Below are positions 6,533 to 12,037 of a stretch of DNA of 12,037 bases, one piece after another. The stretch's first letter is position 1. Each line of letters starts with the position of its first letter. Source of the DNA: Gemmatimonadota bacterium (GTDB lineage Bacteria; Gemmatimonadota; Gemmatimonadetes; Gemmatimonadales; Gemmatimonadaceae). Below the pieces are notes generated by a model, which ran no database searches, was not told where the DNA came from, and saw nothing but the letters and a program-made list of their open reading frames with translations. Both the position numbers and the translations under genes were made by a program. The DNA is taken from positions 1 through 12,037 of the forward strand of contig JARIET010000057.1 of assembly GCA_031127185.1 (NCBI GenBank), read 5' to 3'.

Positions 6533-7102
6533 ATGGCGGAGTTCTTTCCCCGGACGAGCGCGGCGTGGCGCGTCGAACAACCCCACGCGCTCCGTCGCCT
6601 GACGCTTTCGCTCACGCAGATGGCGCTGGTGACCGGCATCGTCATGCGGCTCTGGCGCACCTATGTGCTCACGCACGGCTCGGCAGACAGTTGGGCGTGG
6701 GTGGGCGGCACGTTCCTCATTGGCGTCGCCTTCCTGTTTCTGATGTGCGCGATCCACCTTGCGAACTTCACGCTGCGAAACTGGATCTGGCGTGCCCCGT
6801 TGTTCGCGATTTTCGAGTCGGCCACGGAAGTCGTGATGAGTCTCGCGCTTACGACGGTGGGACTCGAGCCGCTCGGCGCCGATATGGCCGAAGTGTCGGA
6901 CCTGATACCGATTGCCACGCGCATCTTTGCGTGGCGCATCGCAGGCATCATACTTTTTTCGCTGGTGCTTGGTGTCGTGGTCTGGGCGGTGCGCCGGATG
7001 CTGCTCGTGGCGGAGGATCGATCGAGCACCGTGGCTGCCGTGCACAGGGCGACCAGTGAGCAACCAGCGGCTGTAGAACCACCGAAGGAGGAGTCCAAAT
7101 GA
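6533..7102 (+). CDS. Integral membrane protein of unknown function, four predicted helices
   Basis: 189 residues, not recognised as a named family. A short polar N-terminus is followed by four hydrophobic segments at about 24-45, 55-79, 88-110 and 131-157. The second contains LIGVAFLFLMCAIHLANF, and the loop between helices two and three is basic (TLRNWIWR). The tail (158-189) is polar and acidic, ending PPKEESK, and is probably cytoplasmic. The stop overlaps the next start as ATGA at 7099-7102, so it is translationally coupled to the M24 peptidase and may support its localisation or share a pathway; that link is inference. ATG 6533 has no Shine-Dalgarno but carries a TAnnnT box 6 bases upstream. 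Confidence 0.8.
   Translation: MAEFFPRTSAAWRVEQPHALRRLTLSLTQMALVTGIVMRLWRTYVLTHGSADSWAWVGGTFLIGVAFLFLMCAIHLANFTLRNWIWRAPLFAIFESATEVVMSLALTTVGLEPLGADMAEVSDLIPIATRIFAWRIAGIILFSLVLGVVVWAVRRMLLVAEDRSSTVAAVHRATSEQPAAVEPPKEESK
7085..7091 (+). promoter_or_regulatory. Strong Shine-Dalgarno (AAGGAGG) for the M24 peptidase
   Basis: A full AAGGAGG lies 7 bases upstream of ATG 7099, inside the end of the preceding membrane-protein gene. It fixes the start and suggests efficient initiation independent of simple read-through from the ATGA overlap. Confidence 0.85.
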
Positions 7103-8547
7103 TTCGGCCCGTCATCATCTCCCGCGCTGCCCCGCGCGGCGCTGCCCTGCTTCTGTCCATTTCTTCGCTGACTGCGCCGGTAAGCGCGCAGGATGCTCCA
7201 GCGCGACGCGAGGTCGTTGCTGCGCCTCGGCAAGCGGCGCCGCAGCGCCCGTTTGGGACGCAGCGCGAACTGGCCGCGATGCAGCAACAGTGGCTGGGCA
7301 AGCGCCTCGATACGTTCCTCCCGGGCCTGATGCGAAAGCATGGCGTCGATTTCTGGGTGATTTCGATGCGCGAGTACAACGAGGATCCCGTCTTCAAGTC
7401 GATTACCGGACCCGAGACGATGGCCGCGCGCCGCCGCACGATCTACGTCGTCTTCGACAAGTGCGCAGCAGCCGGGACGCCCGTGTCGGCGGCCTGTATC
7501 GAGCGCATCGCGCTCGGAGGTACGTCGCAGGGTGGTGTGTGGACCGCTCGGCGCTCCACCAAACCCGTAGCCGCCGCTGTTGGCGGACAGCAAGCCGAAC
7601 TCTGGGGCGATGAACAGTGGCAGGCGCTCAAGCAACTGATTGAGGAGAAGAACCCCAAGGTGATCGGCATCAACCGGTCGAAGACCTTTGCGTTCACGGA
7701 TGGCCTCTCGAGCGGCGAGCTGCAGGGAATGAGCGAAGCGCTTGGCGAACGCTGGACATCCCGATTCAAGGACGCCGAAGGGCTGCCGCTCGAACTGGTC
7801 GCCAGCCGGCTTCCGGAAGAGGAAGTGTTTTTTCAGAAGATGACCGCTCACGTGTGGGCGTTGACCCAGGAAATGTTCTCCAACAAGGTCATCGTTCCCG
7901 GCAAGACGCGGACGAGCGACCTCGTCTGGTGGTGGCGCCAGAAGGTTGCGGATCAGGGGCTCGAGACCTGGTTCCAGCCGAGCGTGAGCATCCAGCGGAA
8001 GGGCGCACCGAACCTGGGGGCCGACCCGATCATCATGCGTGGCGATGTCTTGCACTGCGACGTTGGAATCACCGTCGCTCGACTGAACACTGATACGCAA
8101 CACAATGCGTATGTGCTTCTGCCCGGAGAAACAGACGCACCGGCAGGGCTCAAGAAAGCGTTGGCCAATGCCAACGCGATGCAGGATTTCGCGATGGAAG
8201 AAATCCGTCCGGGGCGTACGGGGAATGAAGCGTTGAAGTCGGTGCTCGATCGAATGAAGGCGCAGGGCATCGACGGTACCATGTATTCGCATCCGATCGG
8301 TCAGCATGGCCATGGTGCCGGACCGCTGGTGGGGCTTTGGGACTATCAGGAAGGCGTCCCGGGCCGTGGTGATGCGACGGTCATTCCGTCGATGTGGTAT
8401 TCCATTGAACTCCAGGCCACGACGCCAGTGCCGGAGTGGGGCGGGCAGCCGGTGCGGATGGCGCAGGAAGAGGACATGATCATTGGCGCGGACGGAAAGG
8501 TGCGTTGGGCGCTGAAGCGGCAGGACAAGCTGTTTCTCGTTCGCTAA
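7099..8547 (+). CDS. Exported M24-family metallopeptidase (Xaa-Pro aminopeptidase-like)
   Basis: 482 residues. Residues 1-30 are a signal peptide (hydrophobic LLLSISSLTAPVSA core, cleavage after SAQ or VSA). Residues about 55-245 form the N-terminal creatinase/prolidase-like domain, and about 248-482 the pita-bread metallopeptidase domain. The dinuclear metal ligands can be read as Asp321 (HCDVGIT), Asp332 (NTDTQH), a histidine within the 398-405 stretch (HPIGQHGHG), Glu437 (YSIELQA) and Glu458 (AQEEDMII). The exact histidine is uncertain because three His residues are close together. Such enzymes remove an N-terminal residue ahead of proline; export points to use of external or periplasmic peptides. 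It follows the membrane protein by an ATGA overlap. No clear terminator follows; the heptamer-array leader of the next gene begins within 20 bases. Confidence 0.92.
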   Translation: MIRPVIISRAAPRGAALLLSISSLTAPVSAQDAPARREVVAAPRQAAPQRPFGTQRELAAMQQQWLGKRLDTFLPGLMRKHGVDFWVISMREYNEDPVFKSITGPETMAARRRTIYVVFDKCAAAGTPVSAACIERIALGGTSQGGVWTARRSTKPVAAAVGGQQAELWGDEQWQALKQLIEEKNPKVIGINRSKTFAFTDGLSSGELQGMSEALGERWTSRFKDAEGLPLELVASRLPEEEVFFQKMTAHVWALTQEMFSNKVIVPGKTRTSDLVWWWRQKVADQGLETWFQPSVSIQRKGAPNLGADPIIMRGDVLHCDVGITVARLNTDTQHNAYVLLPGETDAPAGLKKALANANAMQDFAMEEIRPGRTGNEALKSVLDRMKAQGIDGTMYSHPIGQHGHGAGPLVGLWDYQEGVPGRGDATVIPSMWYSIELQATTPVPEWGGQPVRMAQEEDMIIGADGKVRWALKRQDKLFLVR

Positions 8548-8564
8548 TCAAGACCAACTGCGAT

Positions 8565-8606
8565 TGGACGGCTAACGGCTTACGGCGGACAGTAGAGGGG
8601 AGACAG
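8565..8606 (+). repeat. Degenerate heptamer array, copy 2, abutting the groES-like start codon
   Basis: Six consecutive 7-base units: TGGACGG, CTAACGG, CTTACGG, CGGACAG, TAGAGGG, GAGACAG, ending at the base before ATG 8607. Base 4 is A and base 7 is G in every unit. It matches copy 1 at 4909-4950 at 33 of 42 bases in ungapped alignment. The last two units also supply the purine-rich AGGGGAGA that would have to act as the ribosome-binding site. Confidence 0.75.
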
Positions 8607-8987
8607 ATGAGAAAGGGCGAGAAGGAGTTGCTGGTCGTTGGGGACCGGGTGCTCATCAGGCCGGAGGACGGCGATGAGCGGACCAAGGTGGGGCTTTATC
8701 TGCCAGCCACGGCCGTGGACAATCAGGCAGTTCAGGGCGGCACCATCGAGGCCACTGGGCCCGGGCATCCGCTTCCCTCTGTGGAAGAGCATCTCGACGA
8801 ACCGTGGCGAATCACCGGGATGAAGGAAACCCGCTATGTTCCCATGCAGGCGCGCGTGGGTGACTACGCGCTCTTTTTCCGGAAGGCGGCGGTCGAGATC
8901 ACGTTTGAGAACGAGCGGTATCTCGTGGTGCCCCAGGCGGCGATCCTGGCGCTGAGTCGCAAACCGGCCGCTGAAGACCTGTACTGA
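8607..8987 (+). CDS. GroES-like (Cpn10-fold) co-chaperonin homologue
   Basis: 126 residues from ATG 8607; the frame is open upstream, but that part overlaps the peptidase gene and the repeat, so it is rejected. The GroES pattern is clear: LLVVGDRVLIRPEDGDERTK, GLYLPATAVD in the mobile-loop position, GTIEATGPGHPLP, and VGDYALFF...ERYLVVPQAAILAL at the end. It differs from standard GroES (about 95-100 residues): the GroEL-binding IVL tripeptide region reads LYL, and an insert of about 14 residues (around EEHLDEPWRITGMKE) lengthens the roof loop. No groEL is adjacent. It may be a specialised co-chaperonin or a Cpn10-fold protein with another role. Its neighbour is a bacilliredoxin 56 bases downstream, probably in the same transcript; a shared stress role is inference. 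Confidence 0.85.
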   Translation: MRKGEKELLVVGDRVLIRPEDGDERTKVGLYLPATAVDNQAVQGGTIEATGPGHPLPSVEEHLDEPWRITGMKETRYVPMQARVGDYALFFRKAAVEITFENERYLVVPQAAILALSRKPAAEDLY

Positions 8988-9029
8988 GCCGAAACCCACT
9001 TGCATGATGCGCCTCCCAAACTGGCGCCG

Positions 9030-9035
9030 AAGGAG
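9030..9035 (+). promoter_or_regulatory. Shine-Dalgarno (AAGGAG) deciding the GTG start of the bacilliredoxin gene
   Basis: AAGGAG lies 8 bases before GTG 9044 and 14 before the in-frame ATG at 9050, which favours the GTG. The difference is only two residues. Confidence 0.7.
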
Positions 9036-9043
9036 AGATAGCC

Positions 9044-9487
9044 GTGCCGATGTACGACGAACGCTTTATTGCACCGATGCGCGAGGAACTCACCCGCGTC
9101 GGTTTTGAAGAGATGAAGTCCGCCGCCGACGTGGATGCCCAGCTTGGCAGGAAGCAGGGAACGGCACTTGTGGTCGTGAACTCCATGTGCGGCTGCGCAG
9201 CGCGCAATGCACGGCCGGCGCTCGCCCAGGCGGTGCAGCATGCGGTTCGGCCCGACCATCTCTACACCGTGTTTGCGGGGCAGGACCCGGACGCCACGCG
9301 CCGCGCGCGTGACTACATCACCGGGTACGCGCCGAGTTCACCGTCAATTGCGCTCTTCAAGGACGGCAAGCTGGTGCACATGATTGAGCGCTTTCAGATC
9401 GAGGGCCGGGCAGCGTCGGACATTGCTGCCGACCTGATCGGGGCATTTGACGCGCACTGCAGCAACGCGCAAGCGGCGGCACGCTGA
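9044..9487 (+). CDS. Bacilliredoxin, BrxA/BrxB (YphP/YqiW) family
   Basis: 147 residues with a thioredoxin-like fold and the family's characteristic CGC active site in VNSMCGCAARNARPAL (Cys49 and Cys51). The N-terminal MYDERFIAPMREELTRVGF and the later PSSPSIALFKDGKLVHMIERFQIEGR are the other conserved blocks. In Firmicutes these proteins remove bacillithiol from mixed disulfides on oxidised proteins; whether this organism makes bacillithiol cannot be judged here, so the thiol partner is inferred. The length is near the family norm (about 140-150). It follows the GroES-like gene and ends 39 bases before a strong hairpin. One further cysteine lies near the C-terminus (DAHCSN). Confidence 0.94.
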   Translation: MPMYDERFIAPMREELTRVGFEEMKSAADVDAQLGRKQGTALVVVNSMCGCAARNARPALAQAVQHAVRPDHLYTVFAGQDPDATRRARDYITGYAPSSPSIALFKDGKLVHMIERFQIEGRAASDIAADLIGAFDAHCSNAQAAAR

Positions 9488-9526
9488 ACGTTGTAGTATT
9501 TGCAGGACGATAGTTCTGCGTTGCGC

Positions 9527-9556
9527 AAGCCCCGCCGTCCACGGACGGCGGGGCTT
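9527..9556 (+). terminator. Strong GC-rich hairpin terminator after the bacilliredoxin gene
   Basis: A perfect 14-base inverted repeat (9527-9540 with 9543-9556) has two bases between the arms, giving in practice a 13-bp stem with a 4-base loop. The top-strand tail TTGTCAATTC is only moderately T-rich, so it may act as a factor-assisted terminator or RNA-stabilising hairpin. It is the only strong stop signal for the 8607-9487 genes. Confidence 0.7.
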
Positions 9557-9571
9557 GTCAATTCAAAGCAC

Positions 9572-9600
9572 TTGTAGGGGTAGAGTTGCGCACGTAGCAT
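9572..9600 (+). promoter_or_regulatory. Sigma-70-type promoter placing the transcript start at the winged-helix start codon
   Basis: TTGTAG (9572-9577) and TAGCAT (9595-9600) are separated by exactly 17 bases. The -10 box ends 6 bases before GTG 9607, so the mRNA would begin at or next to the start codon. No Shine-Dalgarno is positioned for that GTG. This is the best-supported of three similar sites in the window. Confidence 0.5.
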
Positions 9601-9606
9601 TCGCGC

Positions 9607-9930
9607 GTGCCCCGAACGCCGCGCTCGAACCCCACCGCTCCCACGCTCGACAAGACGATACACGAGCCGATCCGGCTGGGCATCATCAGCGCGCTTGCCG
9701 TGCACCCGAGCTTGACCTTCAATGAACTCAAGCAGCGCCTCGACACCACTGACGGCAATGTCAGCGTGCATGCGCGCAAGCTCGAAGATGCCGGTTACCT
9801 CACCTGCCACAAGGGATTCGAGGGTCGCGTGCCGCGCACCGAGTACAAGATCACCGCCGCCGGCCGGCGCGCGATGGAGAAGTACTTCGCCCAGATGCTC
9901 GCGCTGATCGAGGCTACCAAGGCGAAGTAG
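9607..9930 (+). CDS. Winged-helix DNA-binding transcriptional regulator
   Basis: 107 residues, GTG start; a single winged-helix domain of the MarR/ArsR-like type (Pfam 'winged helix DNA-binding domain', HTH_34 group). After a Pro/Thr-rich N-terminus (1-14) come DKTIHEPIRLGIISAL (helix 1), LTFNELKQRL (helix 2), TTDGNVSVHARKLEDAGYL (recognition helix) and the wing KGFEGRVPRTEYKITAAG. A C-terminal helix (GRRAMEKYFAQMLALIEATK) probably dimerises. No ligand domain or metal-binding cysteines are present. It is flanked upstream by the hairpin terminator and downstream, tail to tail, by the DUF4097 gene. No cognate target can be named from position alone; relatives often regulate a neighbouring transporter or membrane protein, and none is adjacent on this strand. 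Confidence 0.9.
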   Translation: MPRTPRSNPTAPTLDKTIHEPIRLGIISALAVHPSLTFNELKQRLDTTDGNVSVHARKLEDAGYLTCHKGFEGRVPRTEYKITAAGRRAMEKYFAQMLALIEATKAK

Positions 9931-9949
9931 CTGAGCGTCGTGGCCTCGG

Positions 9950-10849
9950 TTACGGCTGCGTGACGGTGATCCGACCCTTGAACGACGTAGCAGTCACAGT
10001 CGCAAACCGCCCGGTGAGGCCGTTTCGCGGTACGCTCGCGAATCTCTGGCCCCGCGTCTTGGTATCCCGTGTCATGGTCGAACCGAGGATCGTGGCCGTC
10101 GGGGCGTCCCAGCCAACTTCGGCGCGCGTGTCCCTGGAGAATGCAAGCGAGATATCGCCGCCGTGCGTGTCGAATGTGATGCGCCCGTCGGGTTTGGCGC
10201 TGCCGACGAACTTCAGGTCTCCGGAAATGGATTCGATGCGTGCGCGGTAGAGCGCGCCGCCCGTCACGCTGATCGCGCCACCGACCGTCACGAGGGTGAC
10301 ATCGTCGCTCGATCCGGTCCATGTGATGCGCCCTGTCGCGGTACGGCCGCGCAGGAACGCCGGCGACGCCTCGATTTCCAGGTCGCCGTCCATCGTCTCG
10401 GCCATCACTTCGGTCGGCGACCCGGCCACGCGCAGCCGACCGCTCAGCGTTGTGGCGTCCACGGTGCCCGCGACGTCGCGAATGTCGATGCTGGTCGCTG
10501 CTCCGCGAACGGACATGCGCGCACGCGCAGGAACGTAGACCGTCAGTTCCGCCAGCGGTGCGCGGTCGTCGCTTCCCTCGACGCCAAGTTTGGCGGCCCG
10601 GGAGCCGCCGCCACCGTAGAACGCGTCCTTGCCCTTGCTGGCAATCGTCCCCGTGACATGGATGGTGTCGCGATCCCATCCACGGATGGTGAGCGTTCCG
10701 TTGAGGTTATGGATGCGGACCATGCCATCCATGTCGAGTTGCCAGCGACGGTCAACTTTCTGCTGGGCAGAGGCCGATGGGGCGGCCGCCACGAGTGTGA
10801 CGACGGTCGCGGTGAGCGTGAGGAGTCGAGCGGGTTGTGTCGTCAGCAT
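9950..10849 (-). CDS. Exported DUF4097-family beta-strand-repeat protein
   Basis: 299 residues with a signal peptide (1-28, cleavage after ASA) and then a right-handed beta-helix-like or adhesin-type DUF4097 domain. Repeated short strands carry alternating G-[DT]-[LI] patterns, for example VRIHNLNGTLTIRGWDRD, VDATTLSGRLRVAG, AETMDGDLEIEAS and ARIESISGDLKFVG. A Gly-rich segment FYGGGGSRAA lies near residue 77. Members are common downstream of ECF sigma or two-component regulators of envelope stress, and none has a settled molecular function. It is the third gene of the sigma operon: 8 bases separate it from the anti-sigma stop, and its AGGA ribosome-binding site overlaps that TAG. It is probably regulated by the upstream sigma factor. 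It converges on the winged-helix gene. Confidence 0.88.
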   Translation of the reverse strand: MLTTQPARLLTLTATVVTLVAAAPSASAQQKVDRRWQLDMDGMVRIHNLNGTLTIRGWDRDTIHVTGTIASKGKDAFYGGGGSRAAKLGVEGSDDRAPLAELTVYVPARARMSVRGAATSIDIRDVAGTVDATTLSGRLRVAGSPTEVMAETMDGDLEIEASPAFLRGRTATGRITWTGSSDDVTLVTVGGAISVTGGALYRARIESISGDLKFVGSAKPDGRITFDTHGGDISLAFSRDTRAEVGWDAPTATILGSTMTRDTKTRGQRFASVPRNGLTGRFATVTATSFKGRITVTQP

Positions 10850-10857
10850 GGTCGGTC

Positions 10858-11496
10858 CTACATCCCCGCGGCGGGGATTGCCCGCACGCGCTTGAGGAAA
10901 TCGAGCTTGCGTTCGTAGACGAGCGAGAGCGCCTGACCTGCGGCAACGTCCCGCGGGTCGGCGCCGAGTGCGGCTCGAAGGTCGGCGATAGCCGTGTCGA
11001 TCGTCGCGAGGGAACGGCGCACCACTTCCCGGGTGTTCGGCGAGAGCGCAGCGGCGTGTGCGGCGACCTCGGCTTCGAGTTCGCGCGAGGCTTCGCGGTA
11101 CTGGTCGAGTGCGGCGGCAAGCGCCGGGTTCGACGCGTTCGCAACGTTCGCCGCCACGGCAACTGCCGCTCCTGATGACCCAGGCCCGCCTGTTGGCTGT
11201 GGCGCTGCCGGCGCAGCGGGTGCCGCGACGAACGCCATCGGCTCCGGCCTCTGTCGCGCTACCAGCGTCGCGCCGCTGGCCAGCACCACGACCGCTGCCG
11301 CTGCGATCAGCCAGCGCGTGCGCGGTGCCGGCGCGCTGACTGGATCGTGGGTCGGCGCAATACTTCTGACGCGCTGCGCCTCAATGCGTGCCCGTATCGC
11401 CGGCCACGCGTCGTTCGAGGGCACCACCTCGCGCGGCAACCGCGCAGTGGCATCGAGGAGCTCCCGCAGTTTCGTGGGATCGAGTTCTTCGTTCAT
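10858..11496 (-). CDS. Membrane-anchored anti-sigma factor, zinc-free type
   Basis: 212 residues from ATG 11496, which overlaps the sigma-factor stop as ATGA. GGAGG inside the end of the sigma gene lies 7 bases upstream and fixes this start, although the frame is open much further. Residues 1-60 are cytoplasmic and include DAWPAIRARIEAQR, a segment typical of anti-sigma factors in sigma/anti-sigma pairs. Residues 62-80 are one transmembrane helix (WLIAAAAVVVLASGATLVA). An Ala/Pro/Gly-rich linker (82-125) leads to a periplasmic helical region (about 126-212) with LDQYREASRELEAEV and REVVRRSLATIDTAIADLRAAL, suggestive of a coiled coil. The His-x3-Cys-x2-Cys zinc motif of ZAS anti-sigma factors is absent. 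Inferred role: hold the ECF sigma at the membrane until an envelope signal releases it. Confidence 0.85.
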   Translation of the reverse strand: MNEELDPTKLRELLDATARLPREVVPSNDAWPAIRARIEAQRVRSIAPTHDPVSAPAPRTRWLIAAAAVVVLASGATLVARQRPEPMAFVAAPAAPAAPQPTGGPGSSGAAVAVAANVANASNPALAAALDQYREASRELEAEVAAHAAALSPNTREVVRRSLATIDTAIADLRAALGADPRDVAAGQALSLVYERKLDFLKRVRAIPAAGM

Positions 11497-12037
11497 CGCA
11501 ATGCCTCCATCAGCAGTCGCCGCGCCCGGTGCAGTTGTGCCCGGACCGTGGCCGGCGCGATTCCCGACAGCGCCGCAATCTCGTCGTGTTTGTAACCTTC
11601 GATTTCGTGCAGCACGAACGCGGTGCGTGCGCCTTCCGGAAGTCGGGCGATCGCACGTTCCAGGTCCATACGGTCGCCGGGATCGCCCGAGAGGGCAGCC
11701 ACCGGGAATTCGGTGATGTCGTCGGCCGTCTCTTCGTGCGCTCCGCGTCGCTTCGCCGACCGCGTCTGGTGCAGAAACGCGTTCACGGTCACCCGGTGGA
11801 TCCAGGTGGAGAGCGCGCTTTCCCCACGAAACGCCGGCAGGCGTTCCCACACTCGCACAAACACATCCTGCATCAGCGCCTCCGCGGCGTCGCGGTCTCC
11901 CGTGAGTCGGAGGCAGAGGGCCGTCACCCGCCCCGTATTCGCGCGATAAATCCGCTCGAATGCGTGCACATCGCCGCGCTGTGCGAGCGCGACATCGCCG
12001 TTGGCAGCCGACGGATCGGTCGGCGTGTCACGGTCGG
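11493..12037 (-). CDS. ECF-type RNA polymerase sigma factor, N-terminus beyond right edge
   Basis: 180 residues lie in the window and the frame stays open to base 12037. The first start codon inside the window is GTG 11969, but the residues before it (ALAQRGD) join the ones after it (HAFERIYR) into the conserved region 2.1 of ECF sigma factors, so the true start is probably outside. Region 2 continues with LCLRLTGDRDAAEALMQDVFVRVWERL, then FRGESALSTWIHRVTVNAFL. Region 4 has LPEGARTAFVLHEIEGYKHDEIAALSGIAPATVRAQLHRARRLL. The linker is short and there is no C-terminal extension. It is the first visible gene of an operon with the anti-sigma factor and the DUF4097 protein, and probably drives its own operon, but the promoter is outside the window. 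Confidence 0.95.
   Translation of the reverse strand, partial: DRDTPTDPSAANGDVALAQRGDVHAFERIYRANTGRVTALCLRLTGDRDAAEALMQDVFVRVWERLPAFRGESALSTWIHRVTVNAFLHQTRSAKRRGAHEETADDITEFPVAALSGDPGDRMDLERAIARLPEGARTAFVLHEIEGYKHDEIAALSGIAPATVRAQLHRARRLLMEALR

Noticed and set aside
6661..8313. 550-codon open frame on the minus strand opposite the membrane protein and M24 peptidase
   Set aside because: It lies antisense to two well-supported genes with recognisable domains and shows no family motif. Long antisense frames are expected in GC-rich DNA with strong third-position bias.
8436..8606. Upstream extension of the GroES-like frame
   Set aside because: It overlaps the peptidase gene and the repeat, and GroES homology begins after ATG 8607.
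9795..10679. 294-codon minus-strand frame overlapping the DUF4097 gene
   Set aside because: Arg/His/Gly-rich shadow of the DUF4097 gene in another frame with no domain; the DUF4097 frame has a signal peptide and family repeats.
11497..11850. Upstream extension of the anti-sigma frame to 330 residues
   Set aside because: The extension overlaps the sigma-factor coding sequence in another frame and reads as Arg/Gly/Pro-rich shadow sequence. The GGAGG 7 bases before ATG 11496 and the ATGA overlap fix the shorter start.

Overview
The window looks like chromosome from a GC-rich, GTG-start-using Gram-negative-type bacterium with many exported proteins. The mix of an ALDH4-type PruA, a stand-alone SWIB protein, a bacilliredoxin, an exported RidA and an ECF sigma/anti-sigma/DUF4097 operon fits Gemmatimonadota best. 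That placement is inferred from gene content and style, not from a marker gene. No rRNA, tRNA, CRISPR array, phage or insertion sequence is visible, so this is ordinary chromosomal housekeeping and envelope territory rather than an accessory island.

Layout. Positions 1-1071 (minus) hold the N-terminal two thirds of 1-pyrroline-5-carboxylate dehydrogenase, running off the left edge. Divergent from it, 1119-3568 (plus) is a three-gene run: a putative lipoprotein with a beta-propeller-like character, a receiver protein fused to a histidine-kinase H-box helix pair but lacking the ATPase, and endonuclease IV. A small SWIB/MDM2-domain protein (3699-3971) has its own -10 element and terminator. Signal peptidase I follows (4083-4892), then an exported RidA-family protein (4986-5444) abutting an exported esterase (5446-6504). 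A four-helix membrane protein (6533-7102) is coupled through an ATGA overlap to an exported M24 metallopeptidase (7099-8547). A GroES-like protein (8607-8987), a bacilliredoxin (9044-9487) and a strong hairpin terminator come next, then a winged-helix regulator (9607-9930).

The right end, on the minus strand, is one operon read from the right edge: ECF sigma factor (11493 to beyond 12037), membrane anti-sigma factor (10858-11496, ATGA overlap) and an exported DUF4097 protein (9950-10849). The convergent junction at 9930/9950 has only 19 bases between stop codons.

The most unusual observation is a pair of 42-base elements at 4909-4950 and 8565-8606. Each is six degenerate heptamers in which base 4 is always A and base 7 always G. 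They align without gaps at 33 of 42 bases, and each sits in the leader of an unrelated gene (ridA-like and groES-like). Other points are a recurring TAnnnT box 6-7 bases upstream of three start codons that lack a Shine-Dalgarno sequence (possible leaderless transcription), and the receiver-DHp protein without a kinase ATPase domain.
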